From Amycolatopsis eburnea (GTDB lineage: Bacteria > Actinomycetota > Actinomycetes > Mycobacteriales > Pseudonocardiaceae), in assembly GCF_003937945.1 (NCBI RefSeq), contig NZ_RSEC01000058.1:310001-374000 (forward strand): a stretch of DNA of 64,000 bases, in the 5' to 3' direction. The translations under genes were made by a program, and so were the position numbers. Of the stretch, positions 9,450 to 17,375 are shown in pieces. How positions within the stretch are numbered: position 1 is the first letter of the stretch; every line of letters begins with the position of its first letter. The notes under the pieces are model-generated. The model had not been told where the DNA came from. It was given only the letters and a program-made list of their open reading frames with translations, and did not search any database.

Positions 9450-9784
9450 TGGAGAACACTTCGCCCCGCGAGCTGACGCCGGCCGAGCGGACGACACTGG
9501 ACGTCCTTCTCGCCGGCGACTTCCCGGGCGCGGCAGAACTACGGGCGCAGGCCGCCACCGCGAAAGTGACCGGGAGCTGCGGTTGCGGGTGCCCGACCAT
9601 CGACCTGGTGGTCGACGCGACCACGCCTCAGGCCGAGATCGCGGAACGGGTGGCGGTCGAAGCCGACGCGCCGGACGGCGGGCTCATCGTGTTCGTCGAC
9701 GAAGGCCGGCTGTCGGGGCTGGAGTACTGGACGACGACCGGCGAGACCCCGGCGGGATTCCCGGCGCCGGACGAGATCCGTTGA
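9449..9784 (+). CDS. Conserved hypothetical protein
   Basis: A 111-residue soluble protein starting MENTSPRELTPAERTTLDVLL. It contains GSCGCGCPTIDLVVD, a Cys-rich CGCGC turn that could hold a metal or be structural, and ends in GETPAGFPAPDEI. I have no function for it. Its ATG overlaps the stop of the HEPN remnant (TGATG), so it is in the same transcript as the nucleotidyltransferase. A hairpin terminator follows directly. Confidence 0.7.
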   Translation: MENTSPRELTPAERTTLDVLLAGDFPGAAELRAQAATAKVTGSCGCGCPTIDLVVDATTPQAEIAERVAVEADAPDGGLIVFVDEGRLSGLEYWTTTGETPAGFPAPDEIR

Positions 9785-9786
9785 AA

Positions 9787-9819
9787 ACGCCGCCGCCCCT
9801 GGAATCGGAGCGGCGGCGT
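9787..9819. terminator. Hairpin between convergent genes
   Basis: Ten-base arms ACGCCGCCGC and GCGGCGGCGT enclose a 13-base loop. It sits between the stop at 9784 (plus strand) and the stop at 9828 (minus strand), so it can serve both directions. No T-run follows on either strand. Confidence 0.6.
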
Positions 9820-9827
9820 GACCGGAC

Positions 9828-9932
9828 TCAGCCGAGCAGGCCCATCAGGGCGATGGCGATCAGCACCACCGCGGGGGCGAGGGCGTTGATCCAGGCGCGC
9901 TGCGCGGGGGTGAGGGCGGCGGTGCTGTTCAT
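9828..9932 (-). CDS. Small membrane protein, 34 residues
   Basis: A short frame encoding MNSTAALTPAQRAWINALAP followed by a hydrophobic AVVLIAIALMGLLG end, a single membrane segment. The start is supported by AGGAAA seven bases upstream. It lies upstream of a hairpin terminator on its own strand. The function is unknown; similar single-pass proteins are common beside another small membrane gene, as here. Confidence 0.5.
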   Translation of the reverse strand: MNSTAALTPAQRAWINALAPAVVLIAIALMGLLG

Positions 9933-9994
9933 GGCGTTTCCTAGGGCCGAAACCGATGCTTCCGCCCTGCTCAGCGCGCTGATCATGCCCTTCG

Positions 9995-10123
9995 TTAGCG
10001 GCTGTGATCGAACTCACGGGCATCCGGGTGACGGCGGCCGCGGGCGGTGAACCAGAGGACGCCGCCCGCTGCTGCCACCATCGTTGCGAATGCTGCCGTG
10101 CCGACCACGATCGCCTGGGTCAT
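9995..10123 (-). CDS. Small membrane protein, 42 residues
   Basis: The frame encodes MTQAIVVGTAAFATMVAAAG, then GVLWFTARGRRHPDAREFDHSR: one N-terminal membrane segment and a charged cytoplasmic tail. A strong Shine-Dalgarno, AGGAGGG, lies six bases before the ATG, which is the main support that it is real. The function is unknown. It ends 62 bases before the start of the second small membrane gene on the same strand. Confidence 0.55.
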   Translation of the reverse strand: MTQAIVVGTAAFATMVAAAGGVLWFTARGRRHPDAREFDHSR

Positions 10124-10197
10124 AACCGTCCCTCCTAGCAAAGTCGTTTACTGGGAGACGTCGAAACCCCGGAAATGTGCACCCAGAGTAACCAGGA

Positions 10198-10482
10198 TCA
10201 CAGCGACGACAGCACCGCGTCGATCTGCTCGGCCAGGGCGAAGTCCTTCGACGTCAGGCCGCCCGCCGAGTGGGTGCTGAGGCGGAACGTCAGGGTGCGC
10301 CAGCGGATGTCGATGTCCGGGTGGTGGTCGGCCTCCTCCGCCAGCACCGCCACCCGGTCCACCACCTCGATCGCCTGGGGGAAGGAGGCGAGTTCCACCT
10401 CGCGGGAGATCACCGAGCCCGACCTGGTCCAGTTGCTGCCGAGGGCACGGTCGGCCTCGGCGTCGCTCAAGATTTCCGTCAT
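10198..10482 (-). CDS. 4a-hydroxytetrahydrobiopterin dehydratase (PCD/DCoH)
   Basis: A 94-residue cytoplasmic enzyme that dehydrates 4a-hydroxytetrahydropterin and so regenerates the cofactor of aromatic amino acid hydroxylases. The family signature is complete: FPQAIEVVDRVAVLAEEADHHPDIDIRW holds the E-x-x-x-H-H-P-D-I active-site motif, followed by LTFRLSTHSAGGLTSKDFALAEQID. Length is normal. It is divergent from the thiamine transport operon, whose riboswitch starts about 40 bases away. No hydroxylase gene lies nearby. Confidence 0.92.
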   Translation of the reverse strand: MTEILSDAEADRALGSNWTRSGSVISREVELASFPQAIEVVDRVAVLAEEADHHPDIDIRWRTLTFRLSTHSAGGLTSKDFALAEQIDAVLSSL

Positions 10483-10507
10483 GTCTCCATGGTCGTCCGT
10501 CCTGGAC

Positions 10508-10513
10508 TACGCT
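10508..10513 (+). promoter_or_regulatory. Possible -10 element of the thiamine transport operon
   Basis: TACGCT lies about 10 bases before the 5' edge of the TPP aptamer, a sensible place for the operon promoter. No convincing -35 was found. Confidence 0.35.
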
Positions 10514-10522
10514 GCACGGTTG

Positions 10523-10607
10523 CCACGGGAGTCCGGTCAGCCGGGCTGAGAGGCGGGTCACCCCGCGACCGTTCGCACCTGACCGGATCATGCCGGCGAA
10601 GGGAGGG
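10523..10607 (+). promoter_or_regulatory. TPP riboswitch aptamer (thi box)
   Basis: The conserved core is present: GGGCTGAGAGG near 10544, the pyrimidine-rich ACCTGACCGGATCATGCCGG region near 10577-10595, and the closing GCGAAGGGAGG. This is the THI-element pattern that binds thiamine pyrophosphate. It lies in the leader of a thiamine ABC transporter, exactly where such switches occur. Confidence 0.93.
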
Positions 10608-10638
10608 CTTTCCTCCTCGTCCGGCGAAGTGCAGGAGG
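10602..10638 (+). promoter_or_regulatory. TPP riboswitch expression platform (SD sequestration)
   Basis: CCTCCT (10612-10617) can pair with the Shine-Dalgarno AGGAGG (10633-10638), which lies five bases before the thiB ATG. The same CCTCC can instead pair with GGAGG (10602-10606), the closing strand of the aptamer, as a hairpin with loop GCTTT. With TPP bound the closing strand is occupied, CCTCCT is free to cover the SD, and translation stops. Without TPP the alternative hairpin frees the SD. This is read from complementarity; folding energies were not computed. Confidence 0.75.
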
Positions 10639-10643
10639 GGTAG

Positions 10644-11696
10644 ATGAAACGCAGGGCTGTTCGCGCCGCGGCGGCCGTCGCCGTCGTCAGCGTCGTCGCC
10701 GCGGGGTGCTCGCTGTCGGACGGCGATGGTGGCACGCAGCAGACGCCCACCGTCACCCTCGTGACGCACGATTCCTTCCTGGTGCCGCAGGAGGTGCTCG
10801 ACGCCTTCCAGAAGCAGTCGGGCATCAAGATCTCCGTGCTCAAGCAGGGCGACGCCGGATCGCTGACCAACAAGCTCGTGCTGACCAAGGCCAACCCGGT
10901 CGGCGACGTCGCGTTCGGCGTCGACTCGACCTTCGCCTCGCGCGCGCTCTCCGAAGGCGTCTTCGAGCCCTACACCAGCCCGGAGGCCGATCGCGGGCCG
11001 CAGCGGTACGCCGTCGATCCCGAGCACCGGCTGTCCGCCGTCGACGTCGGGGACGTCTGCGTCAACGTCGACACGAACTACTTCACCGCCAAGGGGATCC
11101 CGGCGCCCACCAGCTACGACGACCTGGCCGACCCGAAGTACAAGGACCTGCTCGTCGCCGAGGACCCGGCCACGGCGTCGCCGGGGCTCGCGTTCCTGCT
11201 CGGCACCATCGCGAAGTACGGCGAGGCCGGCTGGAAGGACTACTGGACGAAGCTGAAGGCCAACGGCCTCAAGGTGGTCAGCGGCTGGGAAGAGGCCTAC
11301 ACCAAGGAGTTCTCCGGCTCCTCCGGCAAGGGACCGCGGCCGATCGTCGTCTCGTACGCGTCTTCGCCTGCCGCCGAGGTCGGGGACGACGGGAAGCCGC
11401 GCACCAAGGCGCTGCTCGACACCTGCTACCGGCAGGTCGAGTACGCCGGGGTGCTGGCGGGCGGCAAGCAGACCGAGAGTGCGCGCAAGGTCGTCGACTT
11501 CCTGCTGTCGCAGCAGTTCCAGGCGACCGTCGCGGCCAACATGTACGTCTACCCGGCGCGCCAGGGCGTCGACCTGCCCGCGGGCTGGGCGCAGGTCGCG
11601 CCGCTGCCGCAGAAGCCGCAGACGCTGACACCGGACCAGGTGCAGGCCGGCCGGGAGAAGTGGATCGGCGAATGGCGCACGCTCGTGCAGTCCTAG
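10644..11696 (+). CDS. thiB: Thiamine ABC transporter, substrate-binding lipoprotein
   Basis: About 350 residues. A lipoprotein signal ends in VVAAGCS, so C22 would be lipidated and the protein anchored outside the membrane. The mature part matches the ThiB family: TLVTHDSFLVPQEVLDAFQKQSGIK, then VDVGDVCVNVDTNYF and a late QQFQATVAANMYVYPARQGV. It should capture thiamine or its phosphates for the ThiP/ThiQ transporter. The TPP riboswitch just upstream confirms the substrate class. The ATG is five bases after AGGAGG. The thiP start lies inside its 3' end. Confidence 0.93.
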   Translation: MKRRAVRAAAAVAVVSVVAAGCSLSDGDGGTQQTPTVTLVTHDSFLVPQEVLDAFQKQSGIKISVLKQGDAGSLTNKLVLTKANPVGDVAFGVDSTFASRALSEGVFEPYTSPEADRGPQRYAVDPEHRLSAVDVGDVCVNVDTNYFTAKGIPAPTSYDDLADPKYKDLLVAEDPATASPGLAFLLGTIAKYGEAGWKDYWTKLKANGLKVVSGWEEAYTKEFSGSSGKGPRPIVVSYASSPAAEVGDDGKPRTKALLDTCYRQVEYAGVLAGGKQTESARKVVDFLLSQQFQATVAANMYVYPARQGVDLPAGWAQVAPLPQKPQTLTPDQVQAGREKWIGEWRTLVQS

Positions 11697-13297
11697 CCCC
11701 GCCCCGGACCGCCCGCGGGCTCGGCCTCGCGCTGCTCGGGCTGGCCCCGATCGGGTTCCTGGTGGTGTTCTTCGCCTGGCCCGTGCTGGCGATCGTCGGC
11801 CGCGGGTTCGCCGAGGGCGGCCTCGACGTCGTCCTCGGCGACGCGCGGACCTGGCAGCTGGCCGGGTTCACCGTGGCGAGCGCGGCGGCGTCGACGGTGG
11901 TCGCCGTCGTGGCCGGGCTGCCGGTGGCGTTCCTGCTGGCCCGCGTGCGGCTGCCCGGCGTCGGCCTGGCGCGGACGCTGGTGCTGGTGCCGTTCGTGCT
12001 GCCGACGGTCGTCGTCGGGCTGGCGTTCCGCGCGCTCTGGCCGGACGGCGGCGTGCTGCCGATCGTGCTGGCCAACGCCTTCTTCAACGTCGCCGTCGTC
12101 GCGCGCACGGTCGCCGGGCTGTGGGCGCGGCTGGATTCGCGGACGGCCGACGCCGCCCGCGCGCTCGGCGCGTCGCCGTGGCGGGCCTTCCGCTCGGTGA
12201 CGCTGCCCGCGCTGGCGCCGGCGGTCGCGTCCGCGGCGGCCGTGGTGTTCCTGTTCTGCGCCACCAGTTTCGGCGTCGTCCTGATCCTCGGCGGCGCCCG
12301 CTACCGGACGCTCGAAACCGAGATCTACCTCCGGACCGTCGACCTCCTCGACCTTTCGGGCGCGGCGGCGCTTTCGCTGATCCAGTTCGCGGCCGTGGTC
12401 GCCGCGTTGGTGCTCGGCGGGCTGGCCCGGCGGCGCAAGGAAGGGGCGAGGACCGGTTCCGGCGGCGCGAGGCGGCCGCGGGGCGGCGAGTGGTGGGGCG
12501 TCGGTGCCGCGGGGGTCGTCCTGGCGCTGCTGCTGACGCCGATCGTCGCGCTGCTCGCCGATTCGGTGTCCACTGAGGACGGCTGGAGCCTCGCGGGTTA
12601 CCGCGCGCTGAGCGGCACCGGCGAGAAGGGTGCGCTGCAGGTGTCCGGTTGGGACGCCGCGGTCAACTCGCTGAAGGTCGCGATCGACGCGACGCTGCTC
12701 GCGGTGGTGGTCGGCGTGCTCGCGTCCGTGGTGCTGGTGGCGCTGCGGCGCTCGCCCGCGAAGCCCGCGCGCGGCCTCGGCGAGACGATGGACGCCGTCC
12801 TGATGCTGCCGCTGGGCGTATCCGCGGTGACCGTCGGCTTCGGCTACCTGGTCACGCTCGACGCGCTGCCCGGCGACCTGCGGACGTCGCCCTACCTCGT
12901 CCCGCTGGCCCAGGCGCTGGTGATCACGCCGCTGATCGTGCGGATGGTGCTGCCGGTGCTGCGCTCGGTCGACGTCCGGCTGAGGCAGGCCGCGTCGACG
13001 CTCGGCGCGAGCCCGCTGCGGGTGTGGCGCGAGATCGACCTGCCGCTCGCGCTGCGCCCGCTGGTCGCCGCCGCCGGGTTCGGCTTCGTCGTGGCGCTCG
13101 GCGAGTTCGGCGCGACCAGCTTCCTGGCCCGCCCGACCTCGCCGACGTTGCCGGTCGCGATCGCGTCGTTGATGGGACGGCCCGGGGAACTGAACAACCA
13201 GATGGCGTACGCCGCGTGCGCGCTGCTGATGCTCGTGACGGTGCTGGCGGTCGCGCTGATCGACCGGCTCGGCCGCGGCCGCGTGGGGGAGTTCTGA
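11672..13297 (+). CDS. thiP: Thiamine ABC transporter, fused permease
   Basis: About 541 residues with two tandem permease halves of roughly six membrane segments each, as in ThiP. Each half has the EAA-type loop: DAARALGASPWRAFRSVTLPAL in the first and QAASTLGASPLRVWREIDLPLA in the second. A charged linker separates the halves near residue 265. The ATG at 11672 overlaps the thiB end by 25 bases, and the stop overlaps the thiQ ATG (TGATG), so the three genes are co-translated under riboswitch control. Confidence 0.92.
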   Translation: MAHARAVLAPPRTARGLGLALLGLAPIGFLVVFFAWPVLAIVGRGFAEGGLDVVLGDARTWQLAGFTVASAAASTVVAVVAGLPVAFLLARVRLPGVGLARTLVLVPFVLPTVVVGLAFRALWPDGGVLPIVLANAFFNVAVVARTVAGLWARLDSRTADAARALGASPWRAFRSVTLPALAPAVASAAAVVFLFCATSFGVVLILGGARYRTLETEIYLRTVDLLDLSGAAALSLIQFAAVVAALVLGGLARRRKEGARTGSGGARRPRGGEWWGVGAAGVVLALLLTPIVALLADSVSTEDGWSLAGYRALSGTGEKGALQVSGWDAAVNSLKVAIDATLLAVVVGVLASVVLVALRRSPAKPARGLGETMDAVLMLPLGVSAVTVGFGYLVTLDALPGDLRTSPYLVPLAQALVITPLIVRMVLPVLRSVDVRLRQAASTLGASPLRVWREIDLPLALRPLVAAAGFGFVVALGEFGATSFLARPTSPTLPVAIASLMGRPGELNNQMAYAACALLMLVTVLAVALIDRLGRGRVGEF

Positions 13298-14316
13298 TGG
13301 CGTTGTCGGTGCGGGACCTGACCGTCCACTACGGATCGTTCGCCGCGGTGCGCGACGCCCGGCTGGACATCGCCGACGGCGAGGTGCTGGCGCTGCTCGG
13401 CCCGTCGGGGTCGGGGAAGTCGACGCTGCTGCGCGCGATCACCGGGCTCGAGCCGTCCGCGCGCGGCTCGGTGAGCTGGGACGGCGAGGACCTCGGCGCG
13501 GTGCCGGTGCACCGGCGCGGGTTCGGGCTGGTCTTCCAGGACGGCCAGCTCTTCGGGCACCGCGACGTCGCCGCGAACATCGCGTTCGGCCTGCGCATGC
13601 ACGGCGTTCCTCGCGCGCAGTGGGCGCCGCGGGTCGCCGAGCTGCTGGCGCTGGTCGGCTTGACCGGCTTCGAAAAGCGGCGGGTGACGGAGCTGTCCGG
13701 CGGTCAGGCCCAGCGGGTCGCGCTGGCTCGGGCGCTCGCGCCGAAGCCGCGGCTGCTGCTGCTCGACGAGCCGCTGTCCGGATTGGACGCCGGGCTGCGC
13801 GAGCAGCTGGCCATCGACCTCGCGGACCTGTTGCGGCGCAGCAAGATCACGACGCTGCTGGTGACGCATGACCAGGAAGAGGCGTTCACGCTCGCCGACC
13901 GGGTGGCGGTGCTCGACGCGGGCGAGGTCCGGCAGGAGGGCGCGGTCCGGCGCGTGTGGCGCAACCCGGCCGACGACGGCGTGGCCCGCTTCCTCGGCGT
14001 GACGACGTTCGTGGACGGCGTCGCGGCGAGCGGCGTGGTGCGCACGCCGCTGGGTGACGTCGGGCTCCCGGACGTCGGCAACGGCCCGGTCCGGCTCGGC
14101 CTGCGCCCGCACGCGCTGCGCGTCGCGGACTCCGGGGTGGCCGGGGAAGTGCTCGCGGCGGTGCACCGCCGCGAACACGTCCGCCTGGTCGTTCGCCTGT
14201 CCGAGTCCACTGTGGACGCGGTAGCGCCCGCGACGTCGGACCTGCGCGCCGGGGACCAGGTGCACCTCGCACTGGACCCCGACGGGCTGGCGGTGGTCGG
14301 GTTCCCAAGTTCGTGA
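13297..14316 (+). CDS. thiQ: Thiamine ABC transporter, ATP-binding protein
   Basis: A 339-residue cytoplasmic ATPase that powers ThiP. Walker A is GPSGSGKST, the Q-loop is VFQDGQLF, the signature is LSGGQAQR, Walker B is LLLLDEPLSG and the H-loop is LVTHDQEE. About 100 residues at the C-terminus form a TOBE-like domain, longer than in enteric ThiQ. The stop codon TGA lies inside the palindromic repeat at 14310-14362, so the last codons are set by that element. Confidence 0.9.
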   Translation: MALSVRDLTVHYGSFAAVRDARLDIADGEVLALLGPSGSGKSTLLRAITGLEPSARGSVSWDGEDLGAVPVHRRGFGLVFQDGQLFGHRDVAANIAFGLRMHGVPRAQWAPRVAELLALVGLTGFEKRRVTELSGGQAQRVALARALAPKPRLLLLDEPLSGLDAGLREQLAIDLADLLRRSKITTLLVTHDQEEAFTLADRVAVLDAGEVRQEGAVRRVWRNPADDGVARFLGVTTFVDGVAASGVVRTPLGDVGLPDVGNGPVRLGLRPHALRVADSGVAGEVLAAVHRREHVRLVVRLSESTVDAVAPATSDLRAGDQVHLALDPDGLAVVGFPSS

Positions 14317-14362
14317 AGGCCACCTTGAGGAACTTAGAGTTCCTGAAGGTGGCCTTCACGAA
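14310..14362. repeat. GTGAAGGCC-type long palindrome between convergent genes (copy 1)
   Basis: Two 25-base arms with a single mismatch enclose the three-base loop TAG; the outer part reads CGTGAAGGCCACCTT. The thiQ stop codon (14314-14316) is within the left arm. It lies between convergent genes and should act as a bidirectional terminator. A related element with the same GTGAAGGCC-CCTT outer arm is at 53065-53115. Confidence 0.85.
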
Positions 14363-14369
14363 GGTCGCG

Positions 14370-15248
14370 TCAGCCGTCGCGGGTGGAGAGGCGGGCGTAG
14401 GCCAGTGAGAGGCCGATGACGATGTAGCAAGCGGCGCGGAGCGCGCCTTCGCCCAGCATCTGGGTGCCCATCGGGTCCTGCAGCACCTCGGCCGGTGCCA
14501 ACGACCAGTTCCGCGTCAGCAGGAACGGGTGCAGCCAGTCCAAAGAGGACAGGAAGCCGAGGATGGTGAACACGATGTCCGCCGCCAGGACGGACGCCAC
14601 CACCAGCATCGGGTGCTCGGTCCAGCTGGAGATCGCCAGCGCGACCGCGCCGACCGCCCACAGCTGGAGCACCACCCAGCCCGCCACCAACAGGAGCCGC
14701 GCCAGCGCGCCGCCGAGCGACAGCGTCGTCCCGGACAGCGTGAACAGCGAGTCCGTGCCGTTGATGATCAAGCCCGTCACGACGCCCGTGAAGCACATCG
14801 CGAGCACCGAGACCACCGACACGGTCGCGACGCCGAACGCCTTCACCGCCAGGAGCCGCCCGCGGCCGACCGGCGCGATCAGCCAGCCGCGCAGCGTGCC
14901 GTGGGCCGTCTCGCCGGCGATCGCGTCCGCGCCCGCCATGGCCGAGGCCAGCGGGAGCAGCAGCGCCAGCGACATCACGATCGCCGCGATCGGCAGCACG
15001 AACGCGTTGTTGACCGCGGACGCCAGCAGCGCGCCGCCGCCGTCGTCCGGGCCGCCGCCGCTGCCCGGCTGCTCGTCCACCAGCGTCAGACCGATGCCGA
15101 TCACCACCGGGATCAGGGCCAGCAGCCCGAGCACGGCCAGCGTACGCGGCCGCCGGAAGATCCAGCGCAGCTCCGCGGCCAGCAGCCGGGGCAGCGGCAC
15201 CGTGTCGTGGCCCGTGCGGGCCGCCGGTGCGTCGAGTACCGCGGTCAT
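14370..15248 (-). CDS. ABC-2 type transporter permease
   Basis: A 292-residue membrane protein with about six membrane segments and the layout of ABC-2 export permeases. An N-terminal RRPRTLAVLGLLALIPVVIG segment is followed by a Gly/Asp-rich external loop (EQPGSGGGPDDGGG), and the cytoplasmic ETAHGTLRGWLIAPVGRGRLLAVK loop is the typical coupling region. Its start overlaps the stop of the ATPase gene by four bases, so the pair forms one exporter. The substrate is unknown; the LolA-like protein upstream hints at envelope or lipid handling. Confidence 0.88.
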   Translation of the reverse strand: MTAVLDAPAARTGHDTVPLPRLLAAELRWIFRRPRTLAVLGLLALIPVVIGIGLTLVDEQPGSGGGPDDGGGALLASAVNNAFVLPIAAIVMSLALLLPLASAMAGADAIAGETAHGTLRGWLIAPVGRGRLLAVKAFGVATVSVVSVLAMCFTGVVTGLIINGTDSLFTLSGTTLSLGGALARLLLVAGWVVLQLWAVGAVALAISSWTEHPMLVVASVLAADIVFTILGFLSSLDWLHPFLLTRNWSLAPAEVLQDPMGTQMLGEGALRAACYIVIGLSLAYARLSTRDG

Positions 15249-16219
15249 TCCGCCCCCTCCGTGAGCCGGGCGAACAGGTCTTCGAGACCGGTGCGCGCCC
15301 GCGTCGCCTCGTGGACCGCGACCCCCGCGCCCACCAGGACCTGCAGCACCCGCGGGGCTTCCGCCGCCGTGAGGTCGGCGCGGACCCCGTCCGGGGTGAG
15401 CCGGGCGCCGATCCGGTTCTCCCGCAGCACTTCCAGCGCCTGTTCCGCGTCCGGCGTGCGGACCAGCAGGGCCGCGTTCCCGGACTCCAGCAGTTCCGCC
15501 AGCTCGCCCTGCGCGACGACGTTCCCGCTCTGCAGCACGGCGACGTGCGTGCAGGTCGCTTCGACCTCGGCCAGCAGGTGCGACGACACCAGCACGGTGA
15601 CGCCCTCGGCGTGCAGCTCGGCGACGATCCTGCGGATCTCCCTGGTACCCGCAGGATCGAGGCCGTTGGTCGGCTCGTCGAGCACGACCATCTTGCGCGG
15701 CACGAGCAGCGCCGAAGCGAGCCCGAGCCGTTGCTTCATGCCGAGCGAATAGCCCTTGTACCGCCGCCGCGCGGCGCCGGTCAGCCCGACGCGCTCCAGC
15801 GCGGCGTCCACGGCCGCCGGGATCCCCGCCGACGTCAGCCGCGGCTCCGCGGCGGCGAAGCGCAGCAGGTTGTCGCGCCCGGACAGGAACGGGTGGAAGC
15901 CCGGCCCTTCGACCAGCGCGCCGACGTCCGGCAGCGCGTGCGCGGCGGCGTCCGGCATCGGGCGGCCGAGCAGCTCGACCTCGCCCTCGGTCGGCCGGAC
16001 CAGGCCGAGCAGCATCCGGATGGTGGTCGTCTTGCCCGAGCCGTTCGGCCCGAGCATCCCGACCACGGCGCCTTGGGGGATGTCGAGGTCGACGTGGTCC
16101 ACTGCGACGGTGCTCCCGTACACCTTGCGCAACCCCCGCGTGCGCGCGGCGAGCGGGACCGCCGGGGCGGACGCCTCCGAAGAGACGTCCGCCCCGGACT
16201 GGACAGCCGTGCTGGTCAC
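15245..16219 (-). CDS. ABC transporter ATP-binding protein
   Basis: A 324-residue ATPase of the drug/ABC-2 export class. Walker A is GPNGSGKTT, the signature is YSLGMKQRLGLASALL, Walker B is MVVLDEPTNGLDP, and SSHLLAEVE carries the H-loop. The C-terminal ~100 residues form the usual accessory domain. The start is a GTG at 16219 that overlaps the stop of the LolA-like gene by GTGA. It works with the permease that follows it. Confidence 0.92.
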   Translation of the reverse strand: MTSTAVQSGADVSSEASAPAVPLAARTRGLRKVYGSTVAVDHVDLDIPQGAVVGMLGPNGSGKTTTIRMLLGLVRPTEGEVELLGRPMPDAAAHALPDVGALVEGPGFHPFLSGRDNLLRFAAAEPRLTSAGIPAAVDAALERVGLTGAARRRYKGYSLGMKQRLGLASALLVPRKMVVLDEPTNGLDPAGTREIRRIVAELHAEGVTVLVSSHLLAEVEATCTHVAVLQSGNVVAQGELAELLESGNAALLVRTPDAEQALEVLRENRIGARLTPDGVRADLTAAEAPRVLQVLVGAGVAVHEATRARTGLEDLFARLTEGAE

Positions 16220-17307
16220 TTCTGACCCAGCGCTTCGTACAGGACCTGCTCCGGCACCGCGCCGGCGGCGAACCGGCCGTCGTCGGTCAGCACCGCGGTG
16301 CCGACCTTCGTGGTCACCAGGTAGCCGCTGCCCCAGGCGCCGCTGACCTTCTTGGCGAACCGCTCGAGCAGCGCCTTCGGGTCGGCGTTGCGGCCCTCAC
16401 GGCCGGACTGCTGCTTCGGCGCCGCGTTCAGCGCGTCCGCCGGGACCTTGCCGGTGACGACGGTGTCCCACCCGTCGCCGACGACCTTGGTGTCCTGCTT
16501 GGCCTGCTCGGCGAGGTCCTTGTCCTTCTGGTCGATCGTCGGCGTCTTCTCCTCGACCTTCGCGCCCTTCGGCGGGGTGAAGGTGAAGAGGTCGGCCGGC
16601 TGCTGCGTGAACTCGATCTCGCTGAAGGCGACCTCGAGCGCCGGCGTCGACGTGCCGTTGCTCAGCACCGACAGCCGCAGCGGCATCCGCGTCTGCGAGT
16701 CGACCGCCACGCGGATCTCGCGCAGCAGCGTCCGCTCGGTCGGCTTCGGCGTCAGGACCAGCTCGTACGCGGGGCGGTCGGCGACGGTCGCGGTGCCGTC
16801 GACCGACACCGTGCTGCTCTCCCGGACCTTCGCCAGCAGCTCGGTGCTCGCGGCGATCGGGTCGGCCGTCTTCTCGCTGCCCGCGCCCTTCTGCTTGGCC
16901 ACCTCGGCCGGGATGGTCACCTTGGTCGCGGTGTTCGTCTTGGAGCTGTAGTCCCAGACGGTCGTGCCGTCGTGGACCACGGTCTCCTGGCTGGCCCCCT
17001 GCGTGACCGCGAGGCGGCTCTTGCCCGCGCCGTCGCTGAAGATGTGCGCCGAGTCGATGTTCAGCGCCGACGCCCCCGGCAGCGCGCTCCCCACCGCGGG
17101 CAGGCCCAGGTCGTTGCTCACCTTGACCGTGCCGTCGAAGGCGCCCGGCTTCGCCTTGACCACCGACTGGACCAGGTCCTCGGCGCTCACCTGCGGCAGC
17201 GCCGGCTTGTCGTCCGCGCTGGCCGGCATCGCGACGAACGCGAGCCCGCCGGCGCCGAGCGCGGTGCCGACGACCGCGGCGGTGATGCCCTTCGTCTTCG
17301 GTTTCAT
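16216..17307 (-). CDS. LolA-like secreted protein
   Basis: A 363-residue exported protein. The signal peptide (residues 1 to about 32) ends in MPASADD, and the mature part follows the LolA/LppX-like pattern of DUF2092-type proteins: DLGLPAVG, SRLAVTQGASQETVVHDGTTVWDYSSKTNTATKV, MPLRLSVLSNGT, then a long Lys/Asp-rich segment. Such proteins bind lipids in the envelope. The ATG follows AGGGAGAG. It heads an operon with the ATPase and permease (overlaps of 4 bases each) and is divergent from a two-component system that probably controls it. Confidence 0.75.
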   Translation of the reverse strand: MKPKTKGITAAVVGTALGAGGLAFVAMPASADDKPALPQVSAEDLVQSVVKAKPGAFDGTVKVSNDLGLPAVGSALPGASALNIDSAHIFSDGAGKSRLAVTQGASQETVVHDGTTVWDYSSKTNTATKVTIPAEVAKQKGAGSEKTADPIAASTELLAKVRESSTVSVDGTATVADRPAYELVLTPKPTERTLLREIRVAVDSQTRMPLRLSVLSNGTSTPALEVAFSEIEFTQQPADLFTFTPPKGAKVEEKTPTIDQKDKDLAEQAKQDTKVVGDGWDTVVTGKVPADALNAAPKQQSGREGRNADPKALLERFAKKVSGAWGSGYLVTTKVGTAVLTDDGRFAAGAVPEQVLYEALGQK

Positions 17308-17375
17308 GCGTCTCTCCCTGTGGTGTTCCCGGGCCGAGTGTGCCCGGTTCCCTGGCCACGACGCTTCCCTCTCGA

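Noticed and set aside
9318..9784. A frameshift that would restore a full HEPN protein
   Set aside because: Neither other frame continues with HEPN-like helices; the next gene begins immediately, so a deletion fits better.
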